Assembly: GCA_000508965.1 (NCBI GenBank) | Contig: BAHV02000010.1 | Span: forward strand, 1-64,000 | DNA: 64,000 bases | Source: Dielma sp000508965 | GTDB lineage: Bacteria > Bacillota_I > Bacilli_A > Erysipelotrichales > Erysipelotrichaceae | Direction: 5' to 3' | Shown: one piece after another, positions 50,871-59,129 of the stretch | How the letters are laid out: every line of letters starts with the position of its first letter | Numbering within the stretch: the stretch's first letter is position 1 | Translations under genes and position numbers: made by a program | Notes under the pieces: generated by a model | Told to the model about the DNA's origin: nothing | Databases searched by the model: none | Seen by the model: only the letters and a program-made list of their open reading frames with translations

Positions 50871-51524
50871 GTATGACTTTATTATAGGCAGCAGCAGTTT
50901 GCATTCCTGGCAAACTTCTGGTAAATTTTTAATTTCTTTAGAGTATGGTTAATGTTTTATCTCTTATTTTCATCATGATTTAATGATACAGGTGCTCAAT
51001 AATGAAAATTAGTTAGTGAATGACAATTTATGGAAAAGGATGTAAGCCGCTGATTTATATGCCGGCTATTTCATTCGTTAACAAGAAATACATTGAATCA
51101 TTTCAATGCTAAATCGTTGACTAAGCAAGATTTATTACTATAATAAAGACGGGTAAACATTTCAGAAATAAATTAAATTGGATATAATTTCAATGTGCAA
51201 TAAATTGTCTGCTGCCACCCATATTTACAGAGGATGGCTGATTTGTTATTGAATTAACGGCAGTATTGACAAAGACGTCATTTCTTTATACCAAGCAAGA
51301 AAAACGATAGGTTTATCATTGATATGAGTAAATTTGCCGAATTTATTAAAGGGTAGCGTTTCAGTGAAGGCTTTAAGGTTATAAAGCGGTTAAGGTTTTA
51401 TGTGAAGTTGAATTAACGGCCGCGTTTTAACAAATAATAGCTATGAAATATGCTGTACAGCCGCCGGCATTTTCAGGTTAGTTCACAGCACAAGTTAATA
51501 TAGCATAAGAAAGGGATTAGTGAG
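50871..51524. other. Long non-coding gap before the antiporter gene
   Basis: About 650 bases hold no gene I can support; all frames are broken. A plus-strand promoter lies at 51117-51144 and is listed separately. A small hairpin, AGCCG/CGGCT, is at 51045-51067. The rest is AT-rich and featureless to me. Confidence 0.5.
51117..51144 (+). promoter_or_regulatory. Promoter far upstream of the antiporter gene
   Basis: TTGACT (51117-51122) and TATAAT (51139-51144) have 16-base spacing. It would give a leader of about 370 bases before the antiporter start. A second, poorer candidate (TTGACA 51266-51271, TATACC 51287-51292, 15-base spacing) lies closer. Confidence 0.6.
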
Positions 51525-52982
51525 ATGGAAAAAGAAAAGAAAGTAAGAGAAAAAAATAGACCAAGTTTGTTCGAAGCACTTTCGATGATAGCAGTTCTGT
51601 TAGGAATGATCATTTTAGCTGTTCAGGCAGATATTTCTATCATTCCGGCATTGGTGATCGCGATTGTATGGTCTATGGCGATTGCCGTTAAATGCGGTTA
51701 TAGCTGGGATGAAATTATGAAACCGATTTTGGACCGTCAGCGCGGTGTTGTGGAAATCTTTTTAATTATCTTAGCAATTGGTATGTTTGTTGCCTCAATG
51801 ATATATTCCGGCACCATTCCGACAATCATTTATTATTTAATCAATATAATTTCACCAAACTTAATGGTTGTTTTATCCTTTATAATTACCGCGGTTGTAT
51901 CATGCGTCATCGGCACATCATGGGGTACAGCCGGTACGGTTGGCGTTGTTATGCTTTCAATTGCTCAAAGTATGGGAGTGCCGATGGCTATTGTGGCAGG
52001 CGCCGTTGCTTCTGGCTCACATGTCGGACAGATTCTCTCACCGATGAGTGATACTTCCAATGTATCAGCCAGTTTGGCAGAGGTGGATACAGTAACGATG
52101 ATTAAACGGATGGCACACTATGCAATACCGGTGATACTTATCGCAGTTGTTGTTTATGCAATTCTTGGTTTTGCCAATACTGCAGTTGGCGGCAATCTTG
52201 AATCAGCGGCACTGATCCGCCAGGAAATAGCTGCTGTTTTTAATGTTAATCCGCTGGTTATCCTGCCGATGGTATTTGTCTTCTTTCTGACATTTAAAAA
52301 GAAGCCGATCCTGATGACCCTAAGCTTAACCTCACTGATCGGCTTGATTTTCGGTATGATTTTCAATGGCTTCTCCTTTGTGAATGGCTTGGATGCATTA
52401 TACAATGGCTTCAATTTAACAGGTACCGTTGGCATAGCGGAAAATGGCTTTAATGATATTTTCCTAAATCTTGTTAACCGCGGCGGCGCGATGAGTATGA
52501 TCAACGCGGCATTGTTGGTTATCGTCGCTACGATGTATGGCACGGTCTTACTTGAAACAAAGGCGATCGATGTGATTGCCGTATCAATCTTCGGCAAGGT
52601 GAAGAGCCGCCCGATGCTGGTTACTTCCTCAATCTTTGTTTCTGGGCTGGTAGTGGCGATGACATCGAGTTCCTTTTTAGCAACCATGATGTCAAAAGAT
52701 TTATTTATTGAAAAATTTGAGAAAGAGGGAATGGACAGCATGGATCTGGTATCAAGCTGCGCTACCGCCAGTACGCAGTTCTTAACCTGCATTCCTTGGT
52801 GTGATACGGCAATCTTTCTGGCTGCTCTCAGCGGTGTTTCAACCCTTGATGCACTGCCGTATAATGTATTTAGCTGGGGCTGTGCCGCAGTTGCTATCGG
52901 GCTGTCAATCTTTGGAATCGGTTTTAAAAACGGCAAACGTTTTGTCGATCTGACACCGGTTAAAACAAAAGCGGCTGAATAA
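51525..52982 (+). CDS. NhaC-family sodium/proton antiporter or related transporter
   Basis: This 485-residue membrane protein has about 12 helices. Family motifs include IGTSWGTAGTVGVVMLSIAQ, GSHVGQILSPMSDTSNVSA and STQFLTCIPWCDTAIFLAAL. NhaC relatives exchange Na+ for H+, but some exchange organic anions or amino acids. The following PatB-like lyase gene, 30 bases on, suggests an amino acid or thiol-related substrate; this is inference. The ribosome binding site is AAAGGGA. Confidence 0.85.
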   Translation: MEKEKKVREKNRPSLFEALSMIAVLLGMIILAVQADISIIPALVIAIVWSMAIAVKCGYSWDEIMKPILDRQRGVVEIFLIILAIGMFVASMIYSGTIPTIIYYLINIISPNLMVVLSFIITAVVSCVIGTSWGTAGTVGVVMLSIAQSMGVPMAIVAGAVASGSHVGQILSPMSDTSNVSASLAEVDTVTMIKRMAHYAIPVILIAVVVYAILGFANTAVGGNLESAALIRQEIAAVFNVNPLVILPMVFVFFLTFKKKPILMTLSLTSLIGLIFGMIFNGFSFVNGLDALYNGFNLTGTVGIAENGFNDIFLNLVNRGGAMSMINAALLVIVATMYGTVLLETKAIDVIAVSIFGKVKSRPMLVTSSIFVSGLVVAMTSSSFLATMMSKDLFIEKFEKEGMDSMDLVSSCATASTQFLTCIPWCDTAIFLAALSGVSTLDALPYNVFSWGCAAVAIGLSIFGIGFKNGKRFVDLTPVKTKAAE

Positions 52983-53012
52983 GTATTAAACAATAAAGAA
53001 AGTGTGAAGAAG

Positions 53013-54179
53013 ATGAATAATTTTGATACTCCTTTGAATCGCAGAAATACGAATACTTGGAAATGGGACGGGGAAGGCTTCGATGTTGATTTTCCAATGG
53101 GCACGGCGGATACTGATTTCAAAATGCCATCTGAGGTGCAAAAAGCACTGCACGACAAAATAGATCAGGGCATCCTATCTTACTGTGCAGATAAAAGCTA
53201 TTTCTTAGAAGCTTTCGCCAACTACCAAAACCGCCATTACAGTCTTGACATTAAACCTGAAGAAGTATTTCCCGGCACATCATTAATGGCTGTTTATAAG
53301 GTCTTGCTTGATGCGTTTACGGCGCCGGGTGATGGTGTGATCATTCAAACCCCAACCTTCGGACACTTATATAATGTACCTAAAAATAACGGCCGGATGA
53401 TTTTTGAAAATCGTCAGCTATATGATCGTGAAAAGGGCAAATGGACAATCAACTTTCCGCAATTAGAGGTAATGGTTAAAAATCCAAGAGTTAAAATGCT
53501 CGTTGTATGTAATCCAGGCAATCCGACGTCCCGCGGATATACCCGTGAGGAAATGCAGCAAATGTATGATCTTTGCAATGCTCATGATGTTATTGTATTG
53601 AGTGATGAAGTTCATTCTGATATTTATTATGATGGCAGAAAGCACATATCGATATTAAGCGTCGGTGATGAAGCAAAACATAACTGCGTACTCTTAACCA
53701 GCAGCGGTAAAGTATTCAGTATACCCGGTTTAAAAACCGCAGTCACAGTCATTCCTAATCCGCGTTTAAGAGCGCAATATGAGGTGGCCGCAATGAATGC
53801 CCGAGTTGAAATCATCGATCTAGCCTTGGTGGGGATGGCGGCCGGCCTCAATCTTTGTGATGATTATATCAGCGAGCTTCAGCTGTATTTACAGCGCAAT
53901 AAAGAGTATGTCGTAAAATTCTTTAAAGAAAACAACATGGATATTGTTTTAACCAAACCGGAAGCCTCTTACTTATTCTGGCTGGACTTCAATGATTGGC
54001 ACATGAATTGTGACCAGCTTGCGGAATTGCTCAGAAAATACAGTATCGTTTATTCATCAGGTACAGAATTTGGCCCTGGCAATGAAGGCTTTATGCGAAT
54101 GAATATTGCCTGTCATTATGATCAGCTGCAAAGAATGTGCGGTGCGCTTAAAATGTGCTATGAAGAAAATATTAAATAA
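53013..54179 (+). CDS. PatB/MalY-type cystathionine beta-lyase or aminotransferase
   Basis: This 388-residue PLP enzyme of fold type I starts with the MalY/PatB signature NFDTPLNRRNTNTWKWD. The PLP Asp is in VIVLSDEVHSDIYYDG and the Schiff-base Lys in SSGKVFSIPGLK. PatB enzymes cleave cystathionine or cystine to homocysteine, pyruvate and ammonia. The start is uncertain: GTG 53004 or ATG 53013, both with weak ribosome binding sites. It is probably cotranscribed with the antiporter. Confidence 0.9.
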   Translation: MNNFDTPLNRRNTNTWKWDGEGFDVDFPMGTADTDFKMPSEVQKALHDKIDQGILSYCADKSYFLEAFANYQNRHYSLDIKPEEVFPGTSLMAVYKVLLDAFTAPGDGVIIQTPTFGHLYNVPKNNGRMIFENRQLYDREKGKWTINFPQLEVMVKNPRVKMLVVCNPGNPTSRGYTREEMQQMYDLCNAHDVIVLSDEVHSDIYYDGRKHISILSVGDEAKHNCVLLTSSGKVFSIPGLKTAVTVIPNPRLRAQYEVAAMNARVEIIDLALVGMAAGLNLCDDYISELQLYLQRNKEYVVKFFKENNMDIVLTKPEASYLFWLDFNDWHMNCDQLAELLRKYSIVYSSGTEFGPGNEGFMRMNIACHYDQLQRMCGALKMCYEENIK

Positions 54180-54275
54180 GGTTGTTCAGACATTCAATAA
54201 CAAAAACGTTTGTTTGAATCAGAAGAGTCAAACACTGACTGCATTCTAAACTGAATAAATATCCTTTAGTCACAG

Positions 54276-54305
54276 AATCCGGATCACACGATCCGGATTT
54301 TTCAT
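54276..54305 (+). terminator. Terminator after the PatB-like gene
   Basis: AATCCGGATC (54276-54285), an ACAC loop and GATCCGGATT (54290-54299) form a perfect 10-bp stem, then TTT. Confidence 0.93.
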
Positions 54306-54409
54306 CATGCAAAGGTCATTATTGTGTTATTATTAATTGATAAGGGACAGCATGACAGCAGTCATAAAGCTTATCTGATTATGCGCTGATCAGGAAAGGG
54401 AAAATCAAA

Positions 54410-55057
54410 ATGAAAATTGAAATTGGCACAGCTTTTCCACAATATTTTAAATCTGCATATCCTGAAGAATTTGACTTGTTTTCACATCTTGAAACAACTT
54501 CGGCAATTCCATCAGTTTTATTTGCCATTACTACTTGGAAAGCGAATGGAGAACCTAATGTCTGTTTTCATGCTTGGAGTTGTTTTCATGGCGATAAAAC
54601 TGCTTTTTTTGCAGTGATGGGCGGCTTGTATCAAAAAACGCATACTTATGCAAATATTATGCGGGACAAATGCTTCTGTATCAACTTCCTGCCGATCCGT
54701 TATTATGATCAGCTGATTGCGACGATTAATCAAAATGATGATGAAACTGATGAATTTCAAGTAGGAAATTTTACTTTGGAACATGCTGAAACAATTCATG
54801 CTCCAATGATTAAGGAAGCTTTTCTTAATATGGAATGTACTTTAAAAGAGGTAATGGATTTAAGCGGCGCTCAGATTACTGCCATGGTTGTCGGTCAAAT
54901 TCAGCACATATTTGTTGAGGAGGGATATGCAAAAAGCTACGATAAACGCTATGGACAGGACGGTTTCATGATGCTTGTACCGGCAATGCAGGATTTGATC
55001 AGCGGTGAAGCAGGACAAACAGCGATTGCGACAGTAAAGATTGAACGTTTTGATTAA
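54410..55057 (+). CDS. Flavin reductase-like FMN-binding split-barrel protein
   Basis: This 215-residue cytoplasmic flavoprotein belongs to the flavin reductase-like (DIM6/NTAB) family. Markers are SAIPSVLFAITTWKANGEPN at the start, MRDKCFCINFL and NMECTLKEVM in the middle. The family uses FMN to reduce flavins or small quinone-like compounds; the substrate here is unknown. It is monocistronic. Confidence 0.82.
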   Translation: MKIEIGTAFPQYFKSAYPEEFDLFSHLETTSAIPSVLFAITTWKANGEPNVCFHAWSCFHGDKTAFFAVMGGLYQKTHTYANIMRDKCFCINFLPIRYYDQLIATINQNDDETDEFQVGNFTLEHAETIHAPMIKEAFLNMECTLKEVMDLSGAQITAMVVGQIQHIFVEEGYAKSYDKRYGQDGFMMLVPAMQDLISGEAGQTAIATVKIERFD

Positions 55058-55158
55058 TCAAATTTAAAAGCGAATTGTATTATTTTTTGTCACAATTTAG
55101 CTTTCTTATTGTCTAATTATATGTTGGGTTGAAAAATATCGACGATAAGGAGGAAATT

Positions 55159-55479
55159 ATGTTTCAAAAAATTTTATTAACCGCATTGCTGGGAATTGTT
55201 GTCGGGCTGATTGATATTCTGCCGATGATCAAAATGAAATTGGATAAATTTTCTATCAGTTCCGCTTTTGTATTCTATTTTGTTTTGCCTTTTGTGATCA
55301 TTAATATCGATTTATATGGTATGGCATGGTGGCTTAAGGGCGGCATCATCGGCTTGGCACTGGCTTTGCCGACCATCATTATGGTTATGAAGGAAGATAA
55401 AAAATCAGCAATTCCAATGGTTATTATGTCAGTCATTTTAGGGACGGTTATCAGTGCGGTTCATTACTTTTTTATGTAA
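55159..55479 (+). CDS. Small integral membrane protein
   Basis: The protein has about 106 residues and four hydrophobic helices: LLTALLGIVVGLIDILPM, AFVFYFVLPFVIINIDLY, GGIIGLALALPTIIMV and IPMVIMSVILGTVI. Such four-helix proteins are common and uncharacterised in Firmicutes. ATG 55159 follows AAGGAGG at good spacing; the in-frame frame extends upstream without support. I do not recognise a function. Confidence 0.75.
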   Translation: MFQKILLTALLGIVVGLIDILPMIKMKLDKFSISSAFVFYFVLPFVIINIDLYGMAWWLKGGIIGLALALPTIIMVMKEDKKSAIPMVIMSVILGTVISAVHYFFM

Positions 55480-55641
55480 TTATAGAAGTCCGGTCAGGAC
55501 TTTTTATTATTATAGGAACTTTCATTTTCAAGCATCAAAGGTACAATGGCATGATTTCCTGAATTGATTGATGAAGGAAATCATTTTCTTGATTTAGCTA
55601 AGCTTTATGATACACTGAGAATAGAGGAAAGGAGTTTCGTT

Positions 55642-56073
55642 ATGAAAATGCCTGATATGGATATCGATACAAATATGTTTGCGCCCTGTGGAATGAATTG
55701 TATGGTTTGTTATAAGCATTGTTATCATAAAAAGCCGTGTGCCGGCTGTCTGAATCATGAACAAAATAAGCCTGAGCATTGCCGTAAATGTAAAATAAAA
55801 GACTGCGTCAGAGAGAGTGGAATTAGTTATTGCTATGAATGTAAGAAATATCCTTGTTTGCAGATAAAAAATTTGGAGCGGAGCTATCGTCAGCGTTATC
55901 AGACAAGTCTTTTAAGTAATAGTGAATTTGTGAGAATAAATGGTTTACCTGCATTTATGGCGTGGCAGAAACAGCTGTATTCATGCCCTAAATGCGGCGG
56001 TATTATTTCAATTCATGACAAAGAATGCAGTGAATGTCAGGAAAAAATGAAAATGGAGAAGTCGCCCGTATGA
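55642..56073 (+). CDS. DUF3795-type cysteine-rich zinc-binding protein
   Basis: This 143-residue protein is dense in cysteines: MFAPCGMNCMVCYKHC, PCAGC, HCRKCKIKDC, YCYECKKYPC near the N-terminus, and a zinc ribbon, CPKCGG and CSEC, at the end. This is the DUF3795 pattern. The function is unknown; the fold probably binds zinc or a metal cluster. ATG 55642 follows AAAGGAG. Its stop overlaps the next gene (ATGA). Confidence 0.82.
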   Translation: MKMPDMDIDTNMFAPCGMNCMVCYKHCYHKKPCAGCLNHEQNKPEHCRKCKIKDCVRESGISYCYECKKYPCLQIKNLERSYRQRYQTSLLSNSEFVRINGLPAFMAWQKQLYSCPKCGGIISIHDKECSECQEKMKMEKSPV

Positions 56074-56630
56074 CAATATTAACCTTTGAAACACGGCAGG
56101 CATTCAGGGATTGGCTGTCAAAGCATCACCCTTCTGAAGCCGGTGTCTGGCTGCGGTTTGGTAAATCAGCGCAGATTAAAACATTAAAAGCTAATGAAGC
56201 GCTGGAAGAAGCACTATGCTTTGGCTGGATCGACGGACAGATGAAAAGTCTTGATGAACAATCATACATAAAATACTTCGCCTTGCGCCGCAAGAACAGC
56301 AAATGGTCGGCTAAAAATAAAGCGCTGAGTGAAAAATTAATAAAAGAAGGCCGTATGACAGCTTTTGGTTTTTTAAAGATAGAAGAAGCTAAGCAAAACG
56401 GTCAATGGGAACGTGATCATGCGCCTGTACCCATCTCTGATGAACAGCTTGTTGAAGTCGCTGAACTGCTTAAAGAAAATACAGATGCTTATCATAATTT
56501 CATTAAAATGCCGCCGTCAGTTAAGAAAACATACACTCGGGCCTATTTTGACGCTAAAACGGAAGCCGGAAGGAAGCGCCGTCTTGAGTGGATGCTTGAC
56601 CGGCTGGCAAAGAATTTAAAGCCGATGTAG
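56070..56630 (+). CDS. YdeI/OmpD-associated family protein
   Basis: This 186-residue protein shows the family signature ALEEALCFGWIDGQMKSLDE, followed by YFALRRKNSKWSAKNK and the conserved PSVKKTYTRAYFDAKTEAGR near the end. The family is linked to bacteriocin or antimicrobial-peptide resistance in some species, without a known mechanism. It is translationally coupled to the DUF3795 gene. Confidence 0.82.
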   Translation: MTILTFETRQAFRDWLSKHHPSEAGVWLRFGKSAQIKTLKANEALEEALCFGWIDGQMKSLDEQSYIKYFALRRKNSKWSAKNKALSEKLIKEGRMTAFGFLKIEEAKQNGQWERDHAPVPISDEQLVEVAELLKENTDAYHNFIKMPPSVKKTYTRAYFDAKTEAGRKRRLEWMLDRLAKNLKPM

Positions 56631-56680
56631 GCCAATGATCCAACATAAATTAAAATAAAAAAGGAAAATTTTAAATACAG

Positions 56681-56733
56681 TTGACATGAGGTGACAACCA
56701 TGATAGTATCTATACATACCAACGGTATGTATA
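56681..56733 (+). promoter_or_regulatory. Promoter and operator of the TetR gene
   Basis: TTGACA (56681-56686) with TAGTAT (56704-56709) at 17 bases forms a promoter. Just downstream, TATACATACC-AAC-GGTATGTATA (56711-56733) is a perfect 10-bp inverted repeat and the likely TetR operator. Confidence 0.75.
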
Positions 56734-56750
56734 TGGCTTGGAGGTGGAAT

Positions 56751-57389
56751 ATGGCTCGAAATAAATATCCCGAACAGACGGTTGAGAAAATCCTGGAAGT
56801 ATCGCTGAAGCTCTTTTCTGAGAAAGGATATGAAAAAACTACGATGCAGGATATTGTGAAAGCACTTGGCATGTCTAAGGGAGCGATATATCACCATTTC
56901 AAATCAAAGGAAGAACTGGTGGACGCTGTTTCTACTTACAGCTTTATGAAGCGCAACAGCTTTGTGGATGTCTATGAACTCAAGCATCTTAACGGTTTGG
57001 AGAAACTGCGCTGGGTATTGACGAATGAATTCTCCAATGCCGAGAAACAGGAAGTTGACCGCTTCACAGCGCCATTAGCCGTTGAACCTAATTTCATGAT
57101 GAAAATGATTCAGGATACCATTTCGCACAGTGTTCCAATGCTGATTCCAATGATTGAAGAATCCAAGCGGGATGGCTCATCTCAGGTAGAGGATGTGCAG
57201 ATGACGGCTGAGATTTTCATGGTATTAGCCAATGTCTGGGCAAATCCGCTGTTTTGGGAAATGAGTGAAGAACAATTTGCTTATAAAGTTAGAACCATTG
57301 GTATGATACTTGATACGCTGGGCTTACCGGTTATTAATGATGAAGTAAAACAGACAATGATTGAGTATTATAAGAATATACTGCCTTAA
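56751..57389 (+). CDS. TetR-family repressor
   Basis: This 212-residue regulator has an N-terminal helix-turn-helix (about 10-55) reading KLFSEKGYEKTTMQDIVKAL and GMSKGAIYHHFKSKEEL. The C-terminal ligand-binding region is helical and not classifiable. ATG 56751 follows GGAGGTGG; longer frames upstream run through the operator and are rejected. It precedes an MFS efflux gene and probably represses both itself and that gene. Confidence 0.93.
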   Translation: MARNKYPEQTVEKILEVSLKLFSEKGYEKTTMQDIVKALGMSKGAIYHHFKSKEELVDAVSTYSFMKRNSFVDVYELKHLNGLEKLRWVLTNEFSNAEKQEVDRFTAPLAVEPNFMMKMIQDTISHSVPMLIPMIEESKRDGSSQVEDVQMTAEIFMVLANVWANPLFWEMSEEQFAYKVRTIGMILDTLGLPVINDEVKQTMIEYYKNILP

Positions 57390-57410
57390 TAGAGGCAGTT
57401 CAATTTTAAT
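57380..57410 (+). terminator. Weak terminator after the TetR gene
   Basis: ACTGCCT (57380-57386) pairs with AGGCAGT (57393-57399), followed by TCAATTTT. Partial read-through into the MFS gene is likely. Confidence 0.5.
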
Positions 57411-57418
57411 TAAATACA

Positions 57419-57433
57419 TACCGACAGTCGGTA
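57419..57433 (+). promoter_or_regulatory. Second candidate TetR operator
   Basis: TACCGACAGTCGGTA is a perfect palindrome around a central A, 17 bases before the MFS start. It shares the ATACC/GGTAT ends with the operator at 56711 but has a wider centre. Confidence 0.55.
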
Positions 57434-57450
57434 TTAAAGAAAGGGACTTT

Positions 57451-58692
57451 ATGCATAAAAAATTATTTCACAAGGATTTCACGATGATGGTCATCGGTCA
57501 AATCATTTCTATTTTTGGCAATTCAATTTTACGTTTTGCGATCTCTTTATATGTTTTAGATCTTACCGGTTCTGCCGGTATCTTTGCCGGTATTCTGGCC
57601 ATGTCCATGCTGCCGACAATTTTATTATCACCGATTGGCGGTATGGTCTCTGACCGGCTGAGCCGTAAATATATCATGGTGATATTAGACTTCGCAACAG
57701 CTTTGCTGATTCTGCTTTTTGTCTGCAGTCTGGGCAGCTCATATATAGTAGTGGTGATTGCGGTATTTATGGTTTTGCTGTCACTGATTCAATCCTTCTA
57801 TCAGCCTTCGGTTCAAGCCAGCATCCCCTCAATTACAGATAAAGAAAATCTGGTTGCTGCCAATAGTGTGGTCTATCAGATCAATGCGCTTGCTAATCTG
57901 TTAGGCCCGATTTTAGGCGGCTTGCTTTATGGTTTCTTTCCAATTCAGGTCATTGCCCTACTCAGTGCTTTCTGTTTTTTCTGTTCGTCAATTCTTGAAC
58001 TGTTTCTGCATATTCCATATATCCGACAGCCGCGCGCAGCTTCCATTGTTCGGACAGTAAAGACAGATTTTAAAGAGGCGATCAGTTTTATTCTTCATGA
58101 TAATCCAGCTATTTTTAAACTCTTGATACTGCTTTCCGGTTTAAATATGTTTCTGACTGCTATGCTGCAGGTCGGTTTGCCTTATATTATCAAGATTCAA
58201 TTAGGCTTAAGCTCTCAGCTTTATGGTTTTGCGGAAAGCTCATTGGCTATCGGAATGATTATCGGCAGCCTCTATGCAGCCAACCATGCCGGTAAACTTA
58301 AGATTCAAATCTCTCATAAATACTTATTGCTGGGCAGTCTGGCAATGGTTCCCATCGGTTTAGGCATCTTAACTGATATCAACGCTTATCTGGCCTATGG
58401 ACTGATTGTGTTGTCATTGCTGGCTGGCATGAGCTTCATTGCTGTATTTAATGTTATAGCACAAGCTTTCATGCAGGAACAGACGCCAACTCATTTACTG
58501 GGTAAAGTGAGCAGCTATGTAATGACGCTGACAATGTGTGCCATTCCTGCTGGGCAGGCATTATATGGCCTGTGTTTTGAAAATTTCGCTTCACATTCCG
58601 CATGGATCGTGCTCTTTGCCTGTTTGATGGCAGTACTTTTATCGAATTATGCGAAAGGTGTGCTGGCGGCTCAAAAAGAGGCAATCGCATGA
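57451..58692 (+). CDS. MFS drug-type efflux transporter (DHA3-like)
   Basis: This 413-residue membrane protein has 12 helices. The motif-A region GGMVSDRLSRKYIMVILDF lies between helices 2 and 3. MGQIISIFGNSILRFAISLY-like sequence at the N-terminus is typical of the macrolide-efflux (MefE) branch. The substrate is unknown. ATG 57451 follows AAAGGGA after the palindrome, and longer frames upstream have no ribosome binding site. Its stop overlaps the small membrane protein gene. Confidence 0.9.
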   Translation: MHKKLFHKDFTMMVIGQIISIFGNSILRFAISLYVLDLTGSAGIFAGILAMSMLPTILLSPIGGMVSDRLSRKYIMVILDFATALLILLFVCSLGSSYIVVVIAVFMVLLSLIQSFYQPSVQASIPSITDKENLVAANSVVYQINALANLLGPILGGLLYGFFPIQVIALLSAFCFFCSSILELFLHIPYIRQPRAASIVRTVKTDFKEAISFILHDNPAIFKLLILLSGLNMFLTAMLQVGLPYIIKIQLGLSSQLYGFAESSLAIGMIIGSLYAANHAGKLKIQISHKYLLLGSLAMVPIGLGILTDINAYLAYGLIVLSLLAGMSFIAVFNVIAQAFMQEQTPTHLLGKVSSYVMTLTMCAIPAGQALYGLCFENFASHSAWIVLFACLMAVLLSNYAKGVLAAQKEAIA

Positions 58693-58952
58693 ACTCAATA
58701 AAGGAACAGCTGAATATCGCTCAGCAGCGGACTCAGAAAATCATTGAAAAGCAAAGGAAATATGCTCTGTCATCAATGCCCAAGATTCAGCGTAAAAAAA
58801 CGCTGCAAATCAATTTGGTTACCAACCTGCTGATGCTGATTTTATGTCTGATCGCTTTGATGATATTTAAAGCATTCTGGCTGCTTAGCTTACTAAGTAT
58901 CATTCTTTTATCACTGGCGGTAAATTTTTATTTACTGAATAAATATCAATAG
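58689..58952 (+). CDS. Small membrane protein coupled to the MFS gene
   Basis: This 87-residue protein has a basic N-terminal half (residues 1-42) and two adjacent hydrophobic helices (about 44-80, LLMLILCLIALMIF and FWLLSLLSIILLSL). It starts on the MFS stop codon (ATGA), so the two products are made together, perhaps as an accessory subunit. No family is recognised. Confidence 0.7.
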   Translation: MNSIKEQLNIAQQRTQKIIEKQRKYALSSMPKIQRKKTLQINLVTNLLMLILCLIALMIFKAFWLLSLLSIILLSLAVNFYLLNKYQ

Positions 58953-58960
58953 GACTGTGT

Positions 58961-58966
58961 TATAAT
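58961..58966 (+). promoter_or_regulatory. -10 element of the methyltransferase leader transcript
   Basis: A perfect TATAAT preceded by TGTGT lies 25 bases before an upstream ORF. No clear -35 is visible. Confidence 0.5.
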
Positions 58967-58990
58967 AAACTCATAAAGAGAGGATTCAAT

Positions 58991-59068
58991 ATGTACCATC
59001 TACGAGACAACGACTCAGTGCAGTTTCAAAACCGCCAGGCAGATTGCGCTGAGTTTGCGAATAACTAA
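58991..59068 (+). CDS. Leader peptide (upstream ORF, 25 residues)
   Basis: A short ORF with a good GAGAGG site (58978-58983, seven bases) starts at ATG 58991 and reads MYHLRDNDSVQFQN at its front. It lies wholly inside a structured leader whose 5' arm is within the ORF. Position and coding support suggest a regulatory leader peptide rather than a functional protein. Confidence 0.55.
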   Translation: MYHLRDNDSVQFQNRQADCAEFANN

Positions 59069-59104
59069 ACTTGCATTGGCGTGTCAACTGCACTGATTCT
59101 TTTA
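59015..59104 (+). promoter_or_regulatory. Long hairpin / attenuator-like leader
   Basis: CAGTGCAGTT (59016-59025) is perfectly complementary to AACTGCACTG (59086-59095); an outer T-A pair makes 11 bp. An inner stem joins CGCCA with TGGCG. The 3' arm is followed by TTCTTTT. The 5' arm is inside the upstream ORF, so a stalled ribosome there would open the structure. The pattern resembles translation-coupled attenuators of antibiotic-resistance genes. Confidence 0.6.
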
Positions 59105-59129
59105 AATCATAAGAAAGGTGGAGTTACCA

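Noticed and set aside
50647..50952. Plus-strand frame running from inside rpsI through its terminator
   Set aside because: It starts inside rpsI in another frame and crosses a strong terminator; no ribosome binding site.
50797..51524. tRNA, small insertion element or CRISPR in the long gap
   Set aside because: No cloverleaf, no CCA-ended stem, no terminal inverted repeats and no regularly spaced repeats were seen.
52154..53158. 334-codon minus-strand frame opposite the NhaC-type gene
   Set aside because: Long only because of the codon bias of the true gene; Ser/Pro/Ile/Lys-rich shadow without motifs.
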